Below are positions 9,771 to 19,594 of a stretch of 64,000 nucleotides of DNA, one piece after another. This DNA comes from Phragmites australis (Eukaryota; Streptophyta; Magnoliopsida; Poales; Poaceae). The position numbers were made by a program, and so were the translations under genes. The notes beneath the pieces were generated by a model that worked only from the letters and a program-made list of their open reading frames with translations, made no database searches and was not told the origin of the DNA. Location: positions 17,329,501-17,393,500 of the forward strand of contig NC_084928.1 of the NCBI RefSeq assembly GCF_958298935.1, written 5' to 3'. Every line of letters begins with the position of its first letter. Position 1 is the stretch's first letter.

Positions 9771-10430
9771 CGAACTTTCGATGAGAGGGGTAGATGTTGA
9801 TTTAGGTTGAATAGACGTTGACGATCCGACACGCGCGTTTACAAGGTGAAGTAGCAAAAGCTAGATCTATTCTATCAAAACCCAAATCCTAGAAGAGGGT
9901 GCAGCTGTCTATTTATGAGATAGAAGAGGAGAAGTTTTGGCCAAAACACAGGAAGCCGAATTGGACTCTAATACAAGGCCCAAGTTAGATTCGGACTAGA
10001 AAACAGACGCAAGCCTTTTTAACGATTCCGAATAGCTCAGGAGGAATTTCGAGATAAGGCCGGATCCATATGAAAGTAGACGAAATTTCTTTCCATCAAG
10101 TACTCATGGGCCCCGAGAATCCTTTGGAATCAACAATTATGGCCTTTATCATTTGCTGCTATTAAGAGGGCCGAATCCGAATTGAACTCGCCTCCACTTA
10201 TATACTTGGGCTTGTGTGGTTCTTCTCCTTGGTTCCTAAGGAAAATAAAATCATCACAATAGTTAAATAGTAATCCATTCTTGTAAACATTTGTGGGCAG
10301 CCCTAGGAACAAGTTCACATGATGATTAAGTTGGCGTGCTCGTGCTCGCGTTATTGGTCCTTCTATCACCTGTTCAGCGTGTTGTGTGGTAGGAGGAATG
10401 TGTGTATCCATGGAAAGTATGTCCTCATCA
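9771..10430 (-). mobile_element. CRM-type solo LTR carrying a pol C-terminal segment
   Basis: A 660-bp unit flanked by the perfect 5-bp duplication GGTCC (9766-9770 and 10431-10435). On the minus strand it starts TGATGAGGACATACTTTCC, the same start as the LTR of the CRM element at 47118-54255. The first 300 bp encode an open segment (10411-10130) with [20 protein letters not shown] and a YCDDFIFLRNQGEEP block, matching the C-terminus of the CRM pol. The rest is AT-richer LTR with a TATA-like CTATTTATGAG stretch (plus strand, about 9909). No PBS or internal region is present, so it is a solo LTR inside Tat-A. Confidence 0.88.
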
Positions 10431-10435
10431 GGTCC

Positions 10436-10765
10436 GGCAGTTGTCGGTGTTATGTCCTCGTCCTGCGCCGTGTAGAGTGCACCAGGATTCCTCCTCGAGA
10501 CACCGGTTCGGAGCGCGACTTCACTCCGGGAGGCCTCCGGGGCGTCCTCTGTAGCATCCTTTGGGGTGGTTTTGGTTTGGAGCCTCGCGGCTTTTGCTGA
10601 TGTTATTGATGTTTCGGCTTGTCACTATCGCCCCCTTTGGAACCCAGAGGTATGAGCCTCCTCGAAGCCCCTCTTCGTTGGGAGGGAGGAGGCGTGTGAT
10701 GATCCCGCCTGTGAATGTGACTTCTCGGGGTTGAGACGGGAAGTCTCAGTAGCTCGCAAGCGCCT
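10436..10765 (-). other. Tat-A gag-protease linker, degraded
   Basis: On the minus strand this follows the gag domain and precedes the protease, where a proline- and charge-rich linker is usual. The frame at 10797-10603 has RRDHHTPPPSQRRGASRRL. No zinc knuckle could be recognised. Nothing else is seen. Confidence 0.45.
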
Positions 10766-11510
10766 TCAGCGGAGTTTTTCCTCCTCTGCCCGCGCATATT
10801 CCTTGAACTTGCTCATGAGGACATCCACTTTGTGTATGGGACGCCGGTTCAGCCGATCGTATAGGGGCCATCGGCTAATCTGGCCCTTGGTCTGGGAGAA
10901 CCTTCGGAAGTAATCTCGGAGGGTTTCATCTGTTTCCTGCCTGATAGTGAATAGGATTTCGGAGGTTACTAGCTCGACGAATGTGCCCTGGAAATTGCTG
11001 CAGAAGAGGTCTCGGAGTTGGGACAAGGCGTGAATGGCGCCAGGGTCCAATGCCCAGAACCAACGTATGGCCACCCCTTCTAAGGCGAGAGGGAAGCATT
11101 TAGCCATGGTGGCCAGTCTGCTCCCGCTGGCCTCTATGGCGAGGGCGTAGGAACGGACGAACTTCTCGGTGTCCGAATCGCTCTTCAACTTAGGCAGCTT
11201 TAAAGTCCGAAAGCCCTCTGGGAAGGGCGTAGCCTAGAGGTCGACCTGCAGGGGGAGTCGTAGTCTTGCAGGGGATCCTCGCGATGCCGGCCCCGAGGCA
11301 AACGGGTAGGGTCCTGGTGTCAAAGAGTTCATCAGCCCGTAGGGCTTGGGTTGGAATAGCGTCGGTTGTCACGGGGGCGACGGTGATAATGCGGGTAGCT
11401 TGCTGCTCAACCCGTAGGGCCATTTGCAGTTCCTTCATATGGATCAGGAGCACCGCTAAGCGTGATTGACACTCGGTTGGAATGGTGTTTACGGCTGTGG
11501 CGCCGGCCAC
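10766..11510 (-). pseudogene. Tat-A gag
   Basis: Gag packages the element RNA into virus-like particles. The core segment (11188-10766) reads KFVRSYALAIEASG, MAKCFPLALEGVAIRWFWAL, LRDLFCSNFQGTF and ETDETLRDYFRRFSQTKGQI, which is the standard retrotransposon gag pattern (W-x-x-L, F-x-x-x-F, E-T-L-x-D-Y-x-x-R-F). The N-terminal part (11510-11190) starts MAGATAVNTIPTECQSRLAV and lies in the adjacent ORF, separated by a stop near 11189. The start at 11510 is the first ATG after the primer-binding site region, about 270 bp downstream of it. The break makes it a pseudogene. Confidence 0.82.
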
Positions 11511-11782
11511 AGCCCTAGGGGCGCAGCGGGGGCCTCGCCTTGCTACCGAGTCTCTGGGGTAGAGGATCCTTTAGTGCTGGCTGCAGTTGTGGTGATGACT
11601 GGGTCGGTAGTGGCCATAAGGCCCTCATTTCCCCTGATTGGGGGGCTATCATCGGCGCAGCCTGTGTTTAGTCGCGTGGACTATCGCACGGGTGTGACTG
11701 TGGGGTTGGCCGCTGTTGCTGCGGCCTTGGTGGTCTTCTTCTTGGCTGGCATCCTACCTCTCTTAGCACTTCTGTATTCAAG
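11511..11782 (-). other. Tat-A leader between PBS and gag
   Basis: GC-rich untranslated leader on the minus strand between the primer-binding site and the gag start. It encodes short arginine/lysine-rich fragments (reading from the PBS: KRGRMPAKKKTTKAAATAAN), which may be the true gag N-terminus in a broken frame. No other feature is seen. Confidence 0.45.
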
Positions 11783-11800
11783 TCCGCACGGACGGCACAC
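11783..11800 (-). other. Primer-binding site of Tat-A
   Basis: Immediately after the LTR end (CACCAACA, minus strand) the sequence reads GTGTGCCGTCCGTGCGGACT. Its position and its similarity to the GCCGTCxGTGGGGA-type sites of other Tat elements make it the probable tRNA primer-binding site. The matching tRNA is not determined here. Confidence 0.6.
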
Positions 11801-12368
11801 TGTTGGTGAAAGAGATCGTCTTGCCCTAGCAAGTATGGTGAGAGTTTCTTCTAAGGAGGAGACTCAAGCTTGGAGATGAAGTTTGAGAGGAAGGAACACC
11901 ACAAATGTATTAATAGTAGAAAATGGACCAGTCTGAGAGGAGTATCACTGCGTGATTTAGTGCTTAGGCACCTCTGTGTCCTGTGTGTTGCCTTGAGCAT
12001 TCTCCTTGTGTCCTCCTCCTTCCCCAGATGACCACGACCCCTTATTGATAGGCTGGTACGTGGATCAGTGTACAAATTATCACGATATACAAATATCTTG
12101 GACCTGACCGAATTACTGGGTCTTATCCCAGATAACTACTTTTTACCCTTTATAAAGGATAAATATCTACCATAGTAACTATTGGGGTGCCTACAACCTG
12201 AGGGGTGAGCCGGTTGCCAATTGCGGCCCAGCGCCACACTATCAGGGGTGTCAGGACGGCGTCCACTAACCTAGGTATTTAATGCTTGTCACTTCCTTGC
12301 CGGCAAAGGATGACCAGCGTTCCCCTTCTGGCCGATCTTTCTTGAGGCTTGGTGACTCAGATTAGTCA
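11801..12368 (-). mobile_element. 5' LTR of Tat-A
   Basis: The LTR end (minus-strand CACCAACA at 11801) is well placed by the adjacent PBS. The start is less certain: TGACTAATCTGAGTCACC at 12368 gives a 568-bp LTR, close to the 580 bp of the Tat-C LTR. A TATA-like CCTTTATAAAGG lies at about 12149-12160. The sequence beyond 12368 is CACTA terminal repeat. Confidence 0.6.
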
Positions 12369-12909
12369 TGTCATAACTACATCCATCACTAACGTATAAC
12401 ACATAAGTGGTTTTTCTACATCAGTTATAAGTGATAGGTCATGTTACGACCCATCACTTATGAAATGACATTGGTGATGGGTCTCCCTAGGCCAATCATA
12501 AGTGATAGATGATATTATGATCCATTCTTATGACCTGTCACTGATGACTTAGCTCTAGTATTAGATCTGACTAGCTATTGCACGCCCAATAGTTATAGAG
12601 ATCTAATAGTACTGCACGCCTAACGGTTCTGGCAATTTTCTTCGGCTCCGCTTGAGACTCCCTAACATCTTGTTGATTTGAAGTCTGAATTGTTACTAGG
12701 TCTTTGAAGGTTTGTATCTCCCCCTTTCCTCCTCCTTTAACCCCTATTTGGTAGATTTTTTGTGCTTGAAGTTGTAATCAACCATTTTATTTCTTTATCC
12801 AAAATCTTAGTACAAGTGAGTTATTTATGTCAGATTTGATACTCTGTTTGTCTGATCTACCGCGAGATACCACAGATCTAGTATAATTGTATGGAATTTT
12901 TAATTGCAT

Positions 12910-14455
12910 GCTTAATCACACAATTAAGATAATTGTTAATGAAGAATGAATGTTTTTACATTGTAGTTGGCGGACAGAAGTTAGATATACCTTGAGACCC
13001 AGACTTGTCCACAGTACCTGAGCAGGGTGAAGTATTACATGAGTGCTGCTTTGGCGGATATGAAAGTCATGATAAAACAGCAATGTATTGTCCATATCGC
13101 GATTGCAGGAATGATAAGAAGTTCTCGAAGCTAGACAATGTCTATGCACACTTGGTCATGAGTGGATTTAAATAGAATTATACATGTTGCTACAAACATG
13201 ACGAGGAAGGACTTAATAAAGGAGAGATGGATCGGGGCCTCCATGCCGACAGTGTTGATCAAGGACTTACACCAGGTGATATGGATCATGATCTCAGGGA
13301 TGAGGACATATTAGGTTTCAATGAAAATGAACTCGTAGATTTTGTGGAGAATGTGGATTAGATAGTGCGGGATGTCGAGCGGCACGATAAGTATAATAAT
13401 GGTGAGTTTGGTAAATTGCAAGAATTTATGTGAGATTCCAAGGCGTCCCTTTATCCTAACTATAATGAGAAGTACACACGGCTATGTGGGGATCTAAAAC
13501 TTCTACAGCTGAAGGAAATCCATAGTTGGACTGATAAGAGTTTCAAAGCATTGCTGGATCTGCTAAGAGACATGCTACCAGAGGGGAACTTGGTGCCCGA
13601 GCATGTCTACAATGCAAAGAAGATAATTTCTCCTTTAGGACTGGAAATAGAAAAAAATACATGCATGTAAGCAGGATTGTATCTTATTTCGTGAAAGTAT
13701 GCGGAGCTGGATCAATGCTCCATTTGTGGAACCCATCGATATAAAATGATGGTGGTGATGGGGATGAAGGCAAGAAAAGTAAAGGGCCTCCTATGAAGGT
13801 GGTGTGGTATTTTCTTATAATTTCTCATCTGAAGCGTTTGTTTGCCAATAGAAAGGAGGCACAATTAGTGTGTTAGCATAAGGAGGGTCGTAAGAACAAT
13901 GCAATGATATGGCACCCAGCGGATTCCGCTCAGTGGCGAACCATTAATTCCATATTTGGTTGGTTCGCTAAAGAATTGAGAAATATTATGTTTACTATGA
14001 GCATAGATGGAATGAATTCATTCAGTAACATAAGTATCTCACATAGCATTTGACCTATTATATTGTCGATGTACAACCTTCTACTCTGGCTTTGTAACAA
14101 GCAGAAATACATTATATTATCAATCTTGATATCAGGACCGAAATAACCTAGCAACAATATCGATGTATACCTAAGACCTTTAGTCGATGATCTTGAAAAG
14201 CTTTGGTCGGAAGGCGTTGAGGTTTGGGATCAGTACAAGCAAGAGTACTTTACCTTATACGCCATGCTGTTTGTCATCTTCAATGATCTGCTAGTACTTC
14301 GTAACTTGTTAGGTCAGAGCAAAAGAAAAGGTGAAGCTTGCCCTAATTGCTTAGATGACACATGCAATTTGAGGTTGAACAACTCAAAGAAAATAGTATA
14401 CATGCGGCATCGACTTTTCCATTCCCAAGAAGCACCCATACCGAAACATGGATAA
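12910..14455 (+). pseudogene. CACTA TNP2-like transposase (remnant 1)
   Basis: TNP2 is the catalytic transposase of CACTA elements. The decayed plus-strand reading passes through a transposase-associated segment (VYAHLVMSGFK, then YTCCYKHDEEGL at 13190-13215), an acidic linker, SWTDKSFKALLDLLRDMLPE (13525-13580), a CSICGTHRYK zinc-like motif (about 13720), and the core WHPADSAQWRTINSIF, then KELRNIMFTMSIDGMNSFSN (13970-14030). The end reads WDQYKQEYFTLYAMLFVIFN and RQHR-like RHRLFHSQEAPIP. Numerous stops and several frameshifts are present. The aligned block at 18440-18830 in remnant 2 is the same domain, better preserved. Confidence 0.85.
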
Positions 14456-14891
14456 ACAGTTTGATAGCACAAGGGAGAAAGCGTTACCTCTAAGGTATTT
14501 CATTAAGGAAGATGTCCACAATTAGATAAGAATATCAATGTTGTCCTTGACAAGCAAAAATGATTCTCCAAGGACAAAGAACAAAAAGGAATGTGGAAGA
14601 ACAAAATTAATACTATTCGAGCTAGAGTGTTTGAAAAATTAGATGTTTGCCACTCTATTAACAGCATGTAAAAAAGAATATTTGTGAGAGTCTGATCAAT
14701 ACATTGCTCCAAATGAAGGGAAAAGGAAAGTATCATGAGAATGCACGATCTGACCTTGAAGAAATGTGCTTAAGGCTGGACCTCCATGCACATGATATGG
14801 ATAAAGAAAAACACCTACAACCACCAGCGAGTTCTTACATAGTGTAAAAGTTCTCTCCGGTTACTCGTCCAACATCGCAAGACTTGTCTCT

Positions 14892-15548
14892 GTGAAAGAG
14901 CTGAAAATGAATTTCACCATGATGAAGTCTAATTGCTATGTGATGATAACGTCACTACTTGCGGTAGCTATTAGGAACATCCTCCCAATTAAGGTTCGTG
15001 AGGCTATCCTGAGTTTGTGTTTTTTCTTCAATGCAATTGAACAAAAGGTGCTCGATCCAGACTCGTTGGAGGAGCTAGAAAAAAGACACTTTGAGACTAT
15101 ATGTATTCTTGAGGTATATTTCCCGCCATCCTTTTTCGATATCATAGTACACTTCACCGCTCACCTTATGAAGGAGATACACTACCTTGGCCCCGTGTTT
15201 CTGCATCACATATTTTGATATGAGAGATATATGGGCATTCTCAAGTCATACTTAAGGAATCGAGCATTTTTTGAGGGATGCATCGTGCATGGTTACATGA
15301 TGGAGGAGGCATTGGAGTGGTCTCTTGATTACATTGACTTAAATAACATAATTGCTGTGCGTAAGTCTCGCCATGAGTGGAGGCTCATAGGTGTAGGGGT
15401 TCTGGGAAAGATGACAATGACTCCTTATCCGAAAGTATACGACCAAGCTCATGTCCTCGTACTGCAACAAATGAGCGAAGTGTGCCCATATATCGATGAG
15501 CACAAGCAGATACTATTTGAAGAGAATAAAGGGCAGACCGAAGCTTAG
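14892..15548 (+). pseudogene. DUF4218-like segment of CACTA remnant 1
   Basis: DUF4218 is a domain regularly found downstream of TNP2 in plant CACTA transposases; its role is not established. One frame (14892-15218) reads VKELKMNFTMMKSNCYVMI, SLCFFFNAIEQKVLDPDSLE, then FFDIIVHFTAHLMKEIHYLG. After one stop the same domain continues in 15231-15548: ERYMGILKSYLRNRAFFEGC (family Y/FERYM-x-x-LK-x-Y-V-R-N-R-A-x-P-E-G) and MMEEALEWSLDYID. Residual similarity is strong over about 200 residues, with one break near 15220. Confidence 0.85.
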
Positions 15549-15990
15549 GCTGCGAGGCAACATATGCAAAGGTTCACAACTTGGTTCCGAGATCAAATCA
15601 GGCAATCAAGTACTCCTACAAGTGCTCGATAAAAAAACTAGCATTGAGCCCTATATACATAATTATAACATATCAAGGGTACGATATAAACGGATACACA
15701 TTTTACACGGTTGCTCAAGATGAGAATAGCATATACCAAAACAGTGGTGTCCATATAAATGCATATGATAACGACTTGCAGAGGGTCACATACTATGGTC
15801 AAATTGAGGAGATCTAGGAGCTGAACTACTTGGGATTCAACATAGCCCTATTTTGATGTCACTGGGTACATGGGGCAAAGGGCATCACTAATGAAAAGTA
15901 TAGATTCACTAGAATTGATCTCAAACATGTCGGATACAAGTCTGAACCCTTCGTACTCGCTAAAGATATTTCAACGTTTAACCATTTGAC
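15549..15990 (+). pseudogene. DUF4216-like segment of CACTA remnant 1
   Basis: This is the third domain of the CACTA polyprotein order. Across three frames it shows FEIKSGNQVLLQV-type sequence, then YDINGYTFYTVAQDENSIYQ, NSGVHINAYDNDLQRVTYYG with QIEEI and a stop, and finally LNYLGFNIALF, then KHVGYKSEPFVLAKD. The N-G-Y-x-F-x-T, Q-N-S-G-V and Y-Y-G-x-I-E-E-I words match DUF4216. Broken by stops at about 15700 and 15818. Confidence 0.75.
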
Positions 15991-16000
15991 GGCCTGACAA

Positions 16001-16662
16001 TTCTTTGGGACAGCTGCAAGCATTTCCTGGGTCACGTATTGTACTGCCTCTTGAACTTGTAGGACACCGAGCCACCGAATATGTGATTGATGGTCCTGTC
16101 CTCCTCCTAGTAAGACATCATTTCCGAGTCATCGCTGGAGCTGGAGTCCCTACTCTAGGTCATGACCTGGGTCTTCTTCCCTTTAGCTTTGTCGACCTAC
16201 GGCAATACAGGCTTTTTCAAAAATAGGATATACCGACCCAGCGAGTATGTATATTTGAAGTGAAGTGTGTAAAATATAAATAATCAAAGATGCAATGTCG
16301 TATGCCACACACAAATAGACATATAAGATCCATGACTTAATCATAAAGGAAATGAAAAAGGTAACTAGCATGCCTCAGCCACGTAAGACAACAAAGCCAT
16401 CCTGCCACACAGACAAAACAACCGTATGTCCTGCTGCAGCCACCCAACGCTCCCTACCCCTAGTCCTGTATCAGCTTCTCTCCTTCCTCAAGAAGCTCAG
16501 CACCCCGGGATCTGGAGATATAGAGAAGAGAGGGAAGAAAGGAAACAAGAAGGTGGCTATGGCCAAATGAATGGACATAAATCTGGAAACACTACCCATC
16601 GAGTCTCTCTCAACCTCCTTCTTTATGCGGCATCATCTTGGTCCAAGTGACGAAACGAGAGG
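16001..16662. other. Unassigned sequence between CACTA remnants
   Basis: No gene, RNA or repeat could be recognised. The minus strand at 16100-16200 encodes SSSDDSEMM-like acidic residues, which could be the tail of a CACTA accessory protein, but it lacks a usable frame. The stretch ends at the terminal inverted repeat of the next CACTA element. Confidence 0.4.
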
Positions 16663-17030
16663 CACTACTACAATAGCTATTTTTTGAGATAACTACTGTT
16701 CATTTCTATATGCGGTTCATAGGACAAACCGTCTGAGTACTCAGCTCGGGTCCCGTCAGGTTTTGAACCGCCTGTGAAAACTTGTTTCCACAGACGGTTT
16801 CTTATGTGAACTGCTTGTGAAAATAGCTACGTTTTCACAGGAACTGCCTGTGAAAATGGAGCTACCTGTGAAAACGTAGCTATTTTCACAAGCGGTTCCT
16901 TATGTGAACCGCCTGTAGAAATAGAGCTATGTCCACAGGCGGTTCACATAAGGAAACGCCTGTGGAAATGAATTTTCACAGGAGGTTCACATTAAGAACC
17001 GCCTATGAAAATATCCCATAAATAGTGCCT
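16663..17030. repeat. CACTA subterminal repeats with a perfect 29-bp palindrome
   Basis: The motif AACCGCCTGTGAAAA and its complement occur about ten times in both orientations. Two 29-bp segments, 16813-16841 and 16865-16893, are exact reverse complements separated by 23 bp. In CACTA elements subterminal repeats bind the accessory TNPA-type protein during transposition. Confidence 0.85.
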
Positions 17031-17450
17031 ACCTGTGGGGAGCTCGATTCAGACCGAGCTCACTGTTGTTCGAATAGTGCAGCTCAAGTGGCGGACGCGA
17101 ATTTTGAAAACAAAGGGGGAATGTTTTGTTTTTGAATTCTTTGGAGGAGACATCTAAGATAAGAGTATCTCATCCCTAGGTAGCATCTTTTTGAAGTATA
17201 GATTTAGATTTATGGCTTATTTAGGGTTTGAAAATCATGAATGAGGATTTTTTTGGATCTAGATCTAGATGTAGAGGGAGAGAGAGTAATGAATTCGTAT
17301 TGTTTTGAGCCATAAATTTGCGCCAATGTAGATTCAATTGCGTAGACATCTTGCCCAATTTTTTGTCTATTTTTTAAAAAATTCTTTTTTAAAATTGATC
17401 TTATTATTAATTAATTAATTTATATATCTAATTCTGTGGTTGAAGTTAAA
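17031..17450 (+). other. 5' untranslated region of CACTA remnant 2
   Basis: AT-rich sequence between the subterminal repeats and the first transposase ATG (17451). It holds T- and A-runs and CTAGATCTAGATG-like words. No ORF is seen. A transcription start is expected here but no convincing TATA box stands out. Confidence 0.4.
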
Positions 17451-19592
17451 GATGGATAGAACAAGGATGTATGATGCGCTAAGATATGGAGAAATCTACA
17501 TCAAAGGACTTTATGCTTTTATTGAAGCCGCCGAGAAGGACGCTTTGACTAAGAAGACAAAGAAAATATATTGTCCATGTTCTGACTGCAAGAACCAGAA
17601 ATTATAGGTCAAATCAAGCATAATCAAATCACACTTGATCTTGAGAGGTTTTGTCGAGCATTACACATGCGGGTACAATCACGACGAACAACGTACAAGA
17701 AAACCAAACGACGACATCGCTGTTGATCAAGTGGATGGTGATGATGAGGGAGTCGAAGGCGACACTAATGTTATGGTGGATGATGATGCTGATTTTGATC
17801 TGGAGGAAATGCTGCGCCACGCAAAACCGTATGTTTTAAGGGACATGAGAGATTTAGATAATTTCGAGGCGTTACAGAAGGCATCGAAGGAACTTTTGTA
17901 TCAAGAATTGAATGGTTGTGATAAGGAGTTTACGGTGTTGCATTCGGTGCTTAAACTTTTAAGATTGAAGGCCAGCAATGGATGGTCCGACAAGAGTTTC
18001 TTGGATCTGTTGAAGCTCTTGGAAACATGCTTCCGAAGCCTAACTCCTTGCCCACCACCACTTATCAAGTGAAGAAGCTTATATGTCTATTTTCATTGGA
18101 TGTGCAAAAAATACACACGTGTCCGACTACTGTATCCTTTACCGTAAAGAGTACGAAGCCTTGGATAGATGCCCAATGTGCAATGCGAGTCGGTACAAAA
18201 GGAATGATAATTGTGAGGACGAAGATGCTTCTGCCAACACGAAGAAGAAGAAGAAGAGTACTGCTGGTCGTGACGAAGAAGACACTTCTTCCGACGCGGA
18301 GAAGAGAAAAAGTCCTACCATGGCAATGTGGTACCTGCCAGTGATCTCTCGCTTGCAGCGTTTGTACTCAAACCCTAGGGACTCTGAACTGATGCATTGG
18401 CATTTCAAGCGCAAGAAGGATGGAACTAAGCTTCGACACCCCGTTGATGCTAGCCAATGGAGAAAGTTCGATGCCATGTATCCAAATTTCGCTGAAGAAC
18501 TAAGGAATGTAAGGTTCACGTTAAATACCGATGGAATGAATCCTTTCGGTGACATGAGCACCTCACATAGCACTTGGCCAGTGGTCCTAGCCATCTACAA
18601 CCTTCCTCCATGGCTATGCATGAAGCGTAAGTACCTTATGTTGTTCATTCTTATCCAAGGACTGAAACAACCTGGCAGCGATATAGATGTGTTTCTGGAA
18701 CCACTGATGGAAGATATGGCGAAACTGTGGAATGATGGTGTCTGGGTGTGGGATGAGTTCCGACGACAGTACTTCACACTGAAACCCATGATTTTCGTTA
18801 CCATCAGCGATTATCCCACCCTTTTTTCCTATCGGAACAGGTTAAACGGAAGCAAGGATGTGTTGTGTGCTTGGATGAAACTATATCTGTGTACTTCTGT
18901 ACTCACAGAAGGTATTGTACACGCAACACCAACGGTTCTTACTCAAAACTCACAGATACCATAAGATGAAGAAACATTTTGACAACACGGTTGAGCAAGG
19001 TACTGGCCCAAAACCTCGCAGTGGGGCACTAGTGTTTGAAATGGTCAGGAGCATCAAGATTATTTTTGAGAAGCCGCCGAAGGTTTAAAAGAGGCAGAAA
19101 AGTGAGACGCCGGCCGGCATGCTGTTGAAGAAGATGCCAATTTTCTTTAAGTATTTGCCCTACTGGAAGGACTTGGACGTTCACCATAGAATCGATGTCA
19201 TGCACGTTGAGAAGAATGTGTGTGATAGCATCATTGGCCTCTTACTGGACATACCGAGTAAGACAAAGGATGGAATCAAGTCATGTAAGGACTTAGTGCA
19301 TTTTGGAATCAGACCAGAGCTACACCCTGAAGACAGACCAAATGGGAAACATTATCTTCCCCCGGCTAGCTACTCTCTGACACTTGAGGAAAAAAGGCAC
19401 TATGCAAGTGCTTAGGTGGGGTGAGAGTCCCGATTGGTTACTCATCCAACATCAAGAAACTAGTCTCGATGAAAGATTTGAAGCTAATCGGCATGAAGCC
19501 TCACAATTGTCATGTGATGATGACGCAGATGCTCTCTATTGCAATCAGGGGTATCCTGGCAAATCCTTTAGGAAGATGTCTGGAAATTAACT
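17451..19592 (+). pseudogene. CACTA TNP2-like transposase (remnant 2)
   Basis: From the ATG at 17451 the frame reads MDRTRMYDALRYGEIYIKGL and YCPCSDCKNQKL-stop, the transposase-associated zinc segment. It resumes as LILRGFVEHYTCGYNHDEQR, an acidic linker, and NGWSDKSFLDLLKLL (17973-18020), then frameshifts. The core TNP2 domain is in a long clean frame (18083-18964): CPMCNASRYK, WYLPVISRLQRLYSNPRDSE, LRHPVDASQWRKFDAMYPNF, RFTLNTDGMNPFGDMSTSHS, WPVVLAIYNLPPWLCMKRKY, QPGSDIDVFLEPLMEDMAKLW. It continues after more breaks with DVHHRIDVMHVEKNVCDSII (19170-19230) and LTLEEKRHYA (19380). At least four disruptions make it non-functional. Confidence 0.9.
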
Positions 19593-19594
19593 AA

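Larger units (their letters stand above)
4478..12368 (-). mobile_element. Tat-lineage Ty3/gypsy element (Tat-A), 3' truncated
   Basis: On the minus strand the order is LTR (12368-11801), PBS, gag, protease, RT, RNase H, a second RNase H-like domain, integrase, then a non-coding repeat array and a convergent plus-strand ORF. A second RNase H downstream of the first, and an extra ORF between integrase and the 3' LTR, are hallmarks of the plant Tat lineage. The 3' LTR is absent; the element is cut at about 4478 against the copia LTR. A CRM solo LTR (9771-10430) has inserted between gag and protease. Every coding module carries stops or frameshifts. A second copy of its 3' third is at 61426-64000 in the same orientation. 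Confidence 0.85.
12369..16000 (+). mobile_element. CACTA (En/Spm) transposon remnant 1
   Basis: The left part (12400-12560) has the subterminal repeats of a CACTA family, variants of CCCATCACTTATGA and its complement, the same family as at 35160-36184. Downstream on the plus strand come a TNP2-type transposase, then DUF4218- and DUF4216-like segments, the usual order in plant CACTA elements. I cannot find the CACTA terminal inverted repeat at the left end, and the right end is not defined; recognisable coding ends near 15990. The element is heavily mutated. Confidence 0.8.
16663..19592 (+). mobile_element. CACTA (En/Spm) transposon remnant 2, left half
   Basis: The left terminus is clear: CACTACTACAATAGC at 16663, followed by about 380 bp of subterminal repeats (variants of GAACCGCCTGTGAAAA and its complement). 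A TNP2 transposase follows on the plus strand. The right end is missing; sequence changes abruptly near 19592 into the 3'-truncated gag-protease of a Tekay element. This family differs from the GATGGGT-repeat CACTA at 12.4 and 35.2 kb. Confidence 0.88.

Noticed and set aside
12160..12380. Precise 5' boundary of the Tat-A LTR
   Set aside because: No second LTR exists to compare with and no TSD was found; the coordinate 12368 is only a plausible TG start and is given with low confidence.
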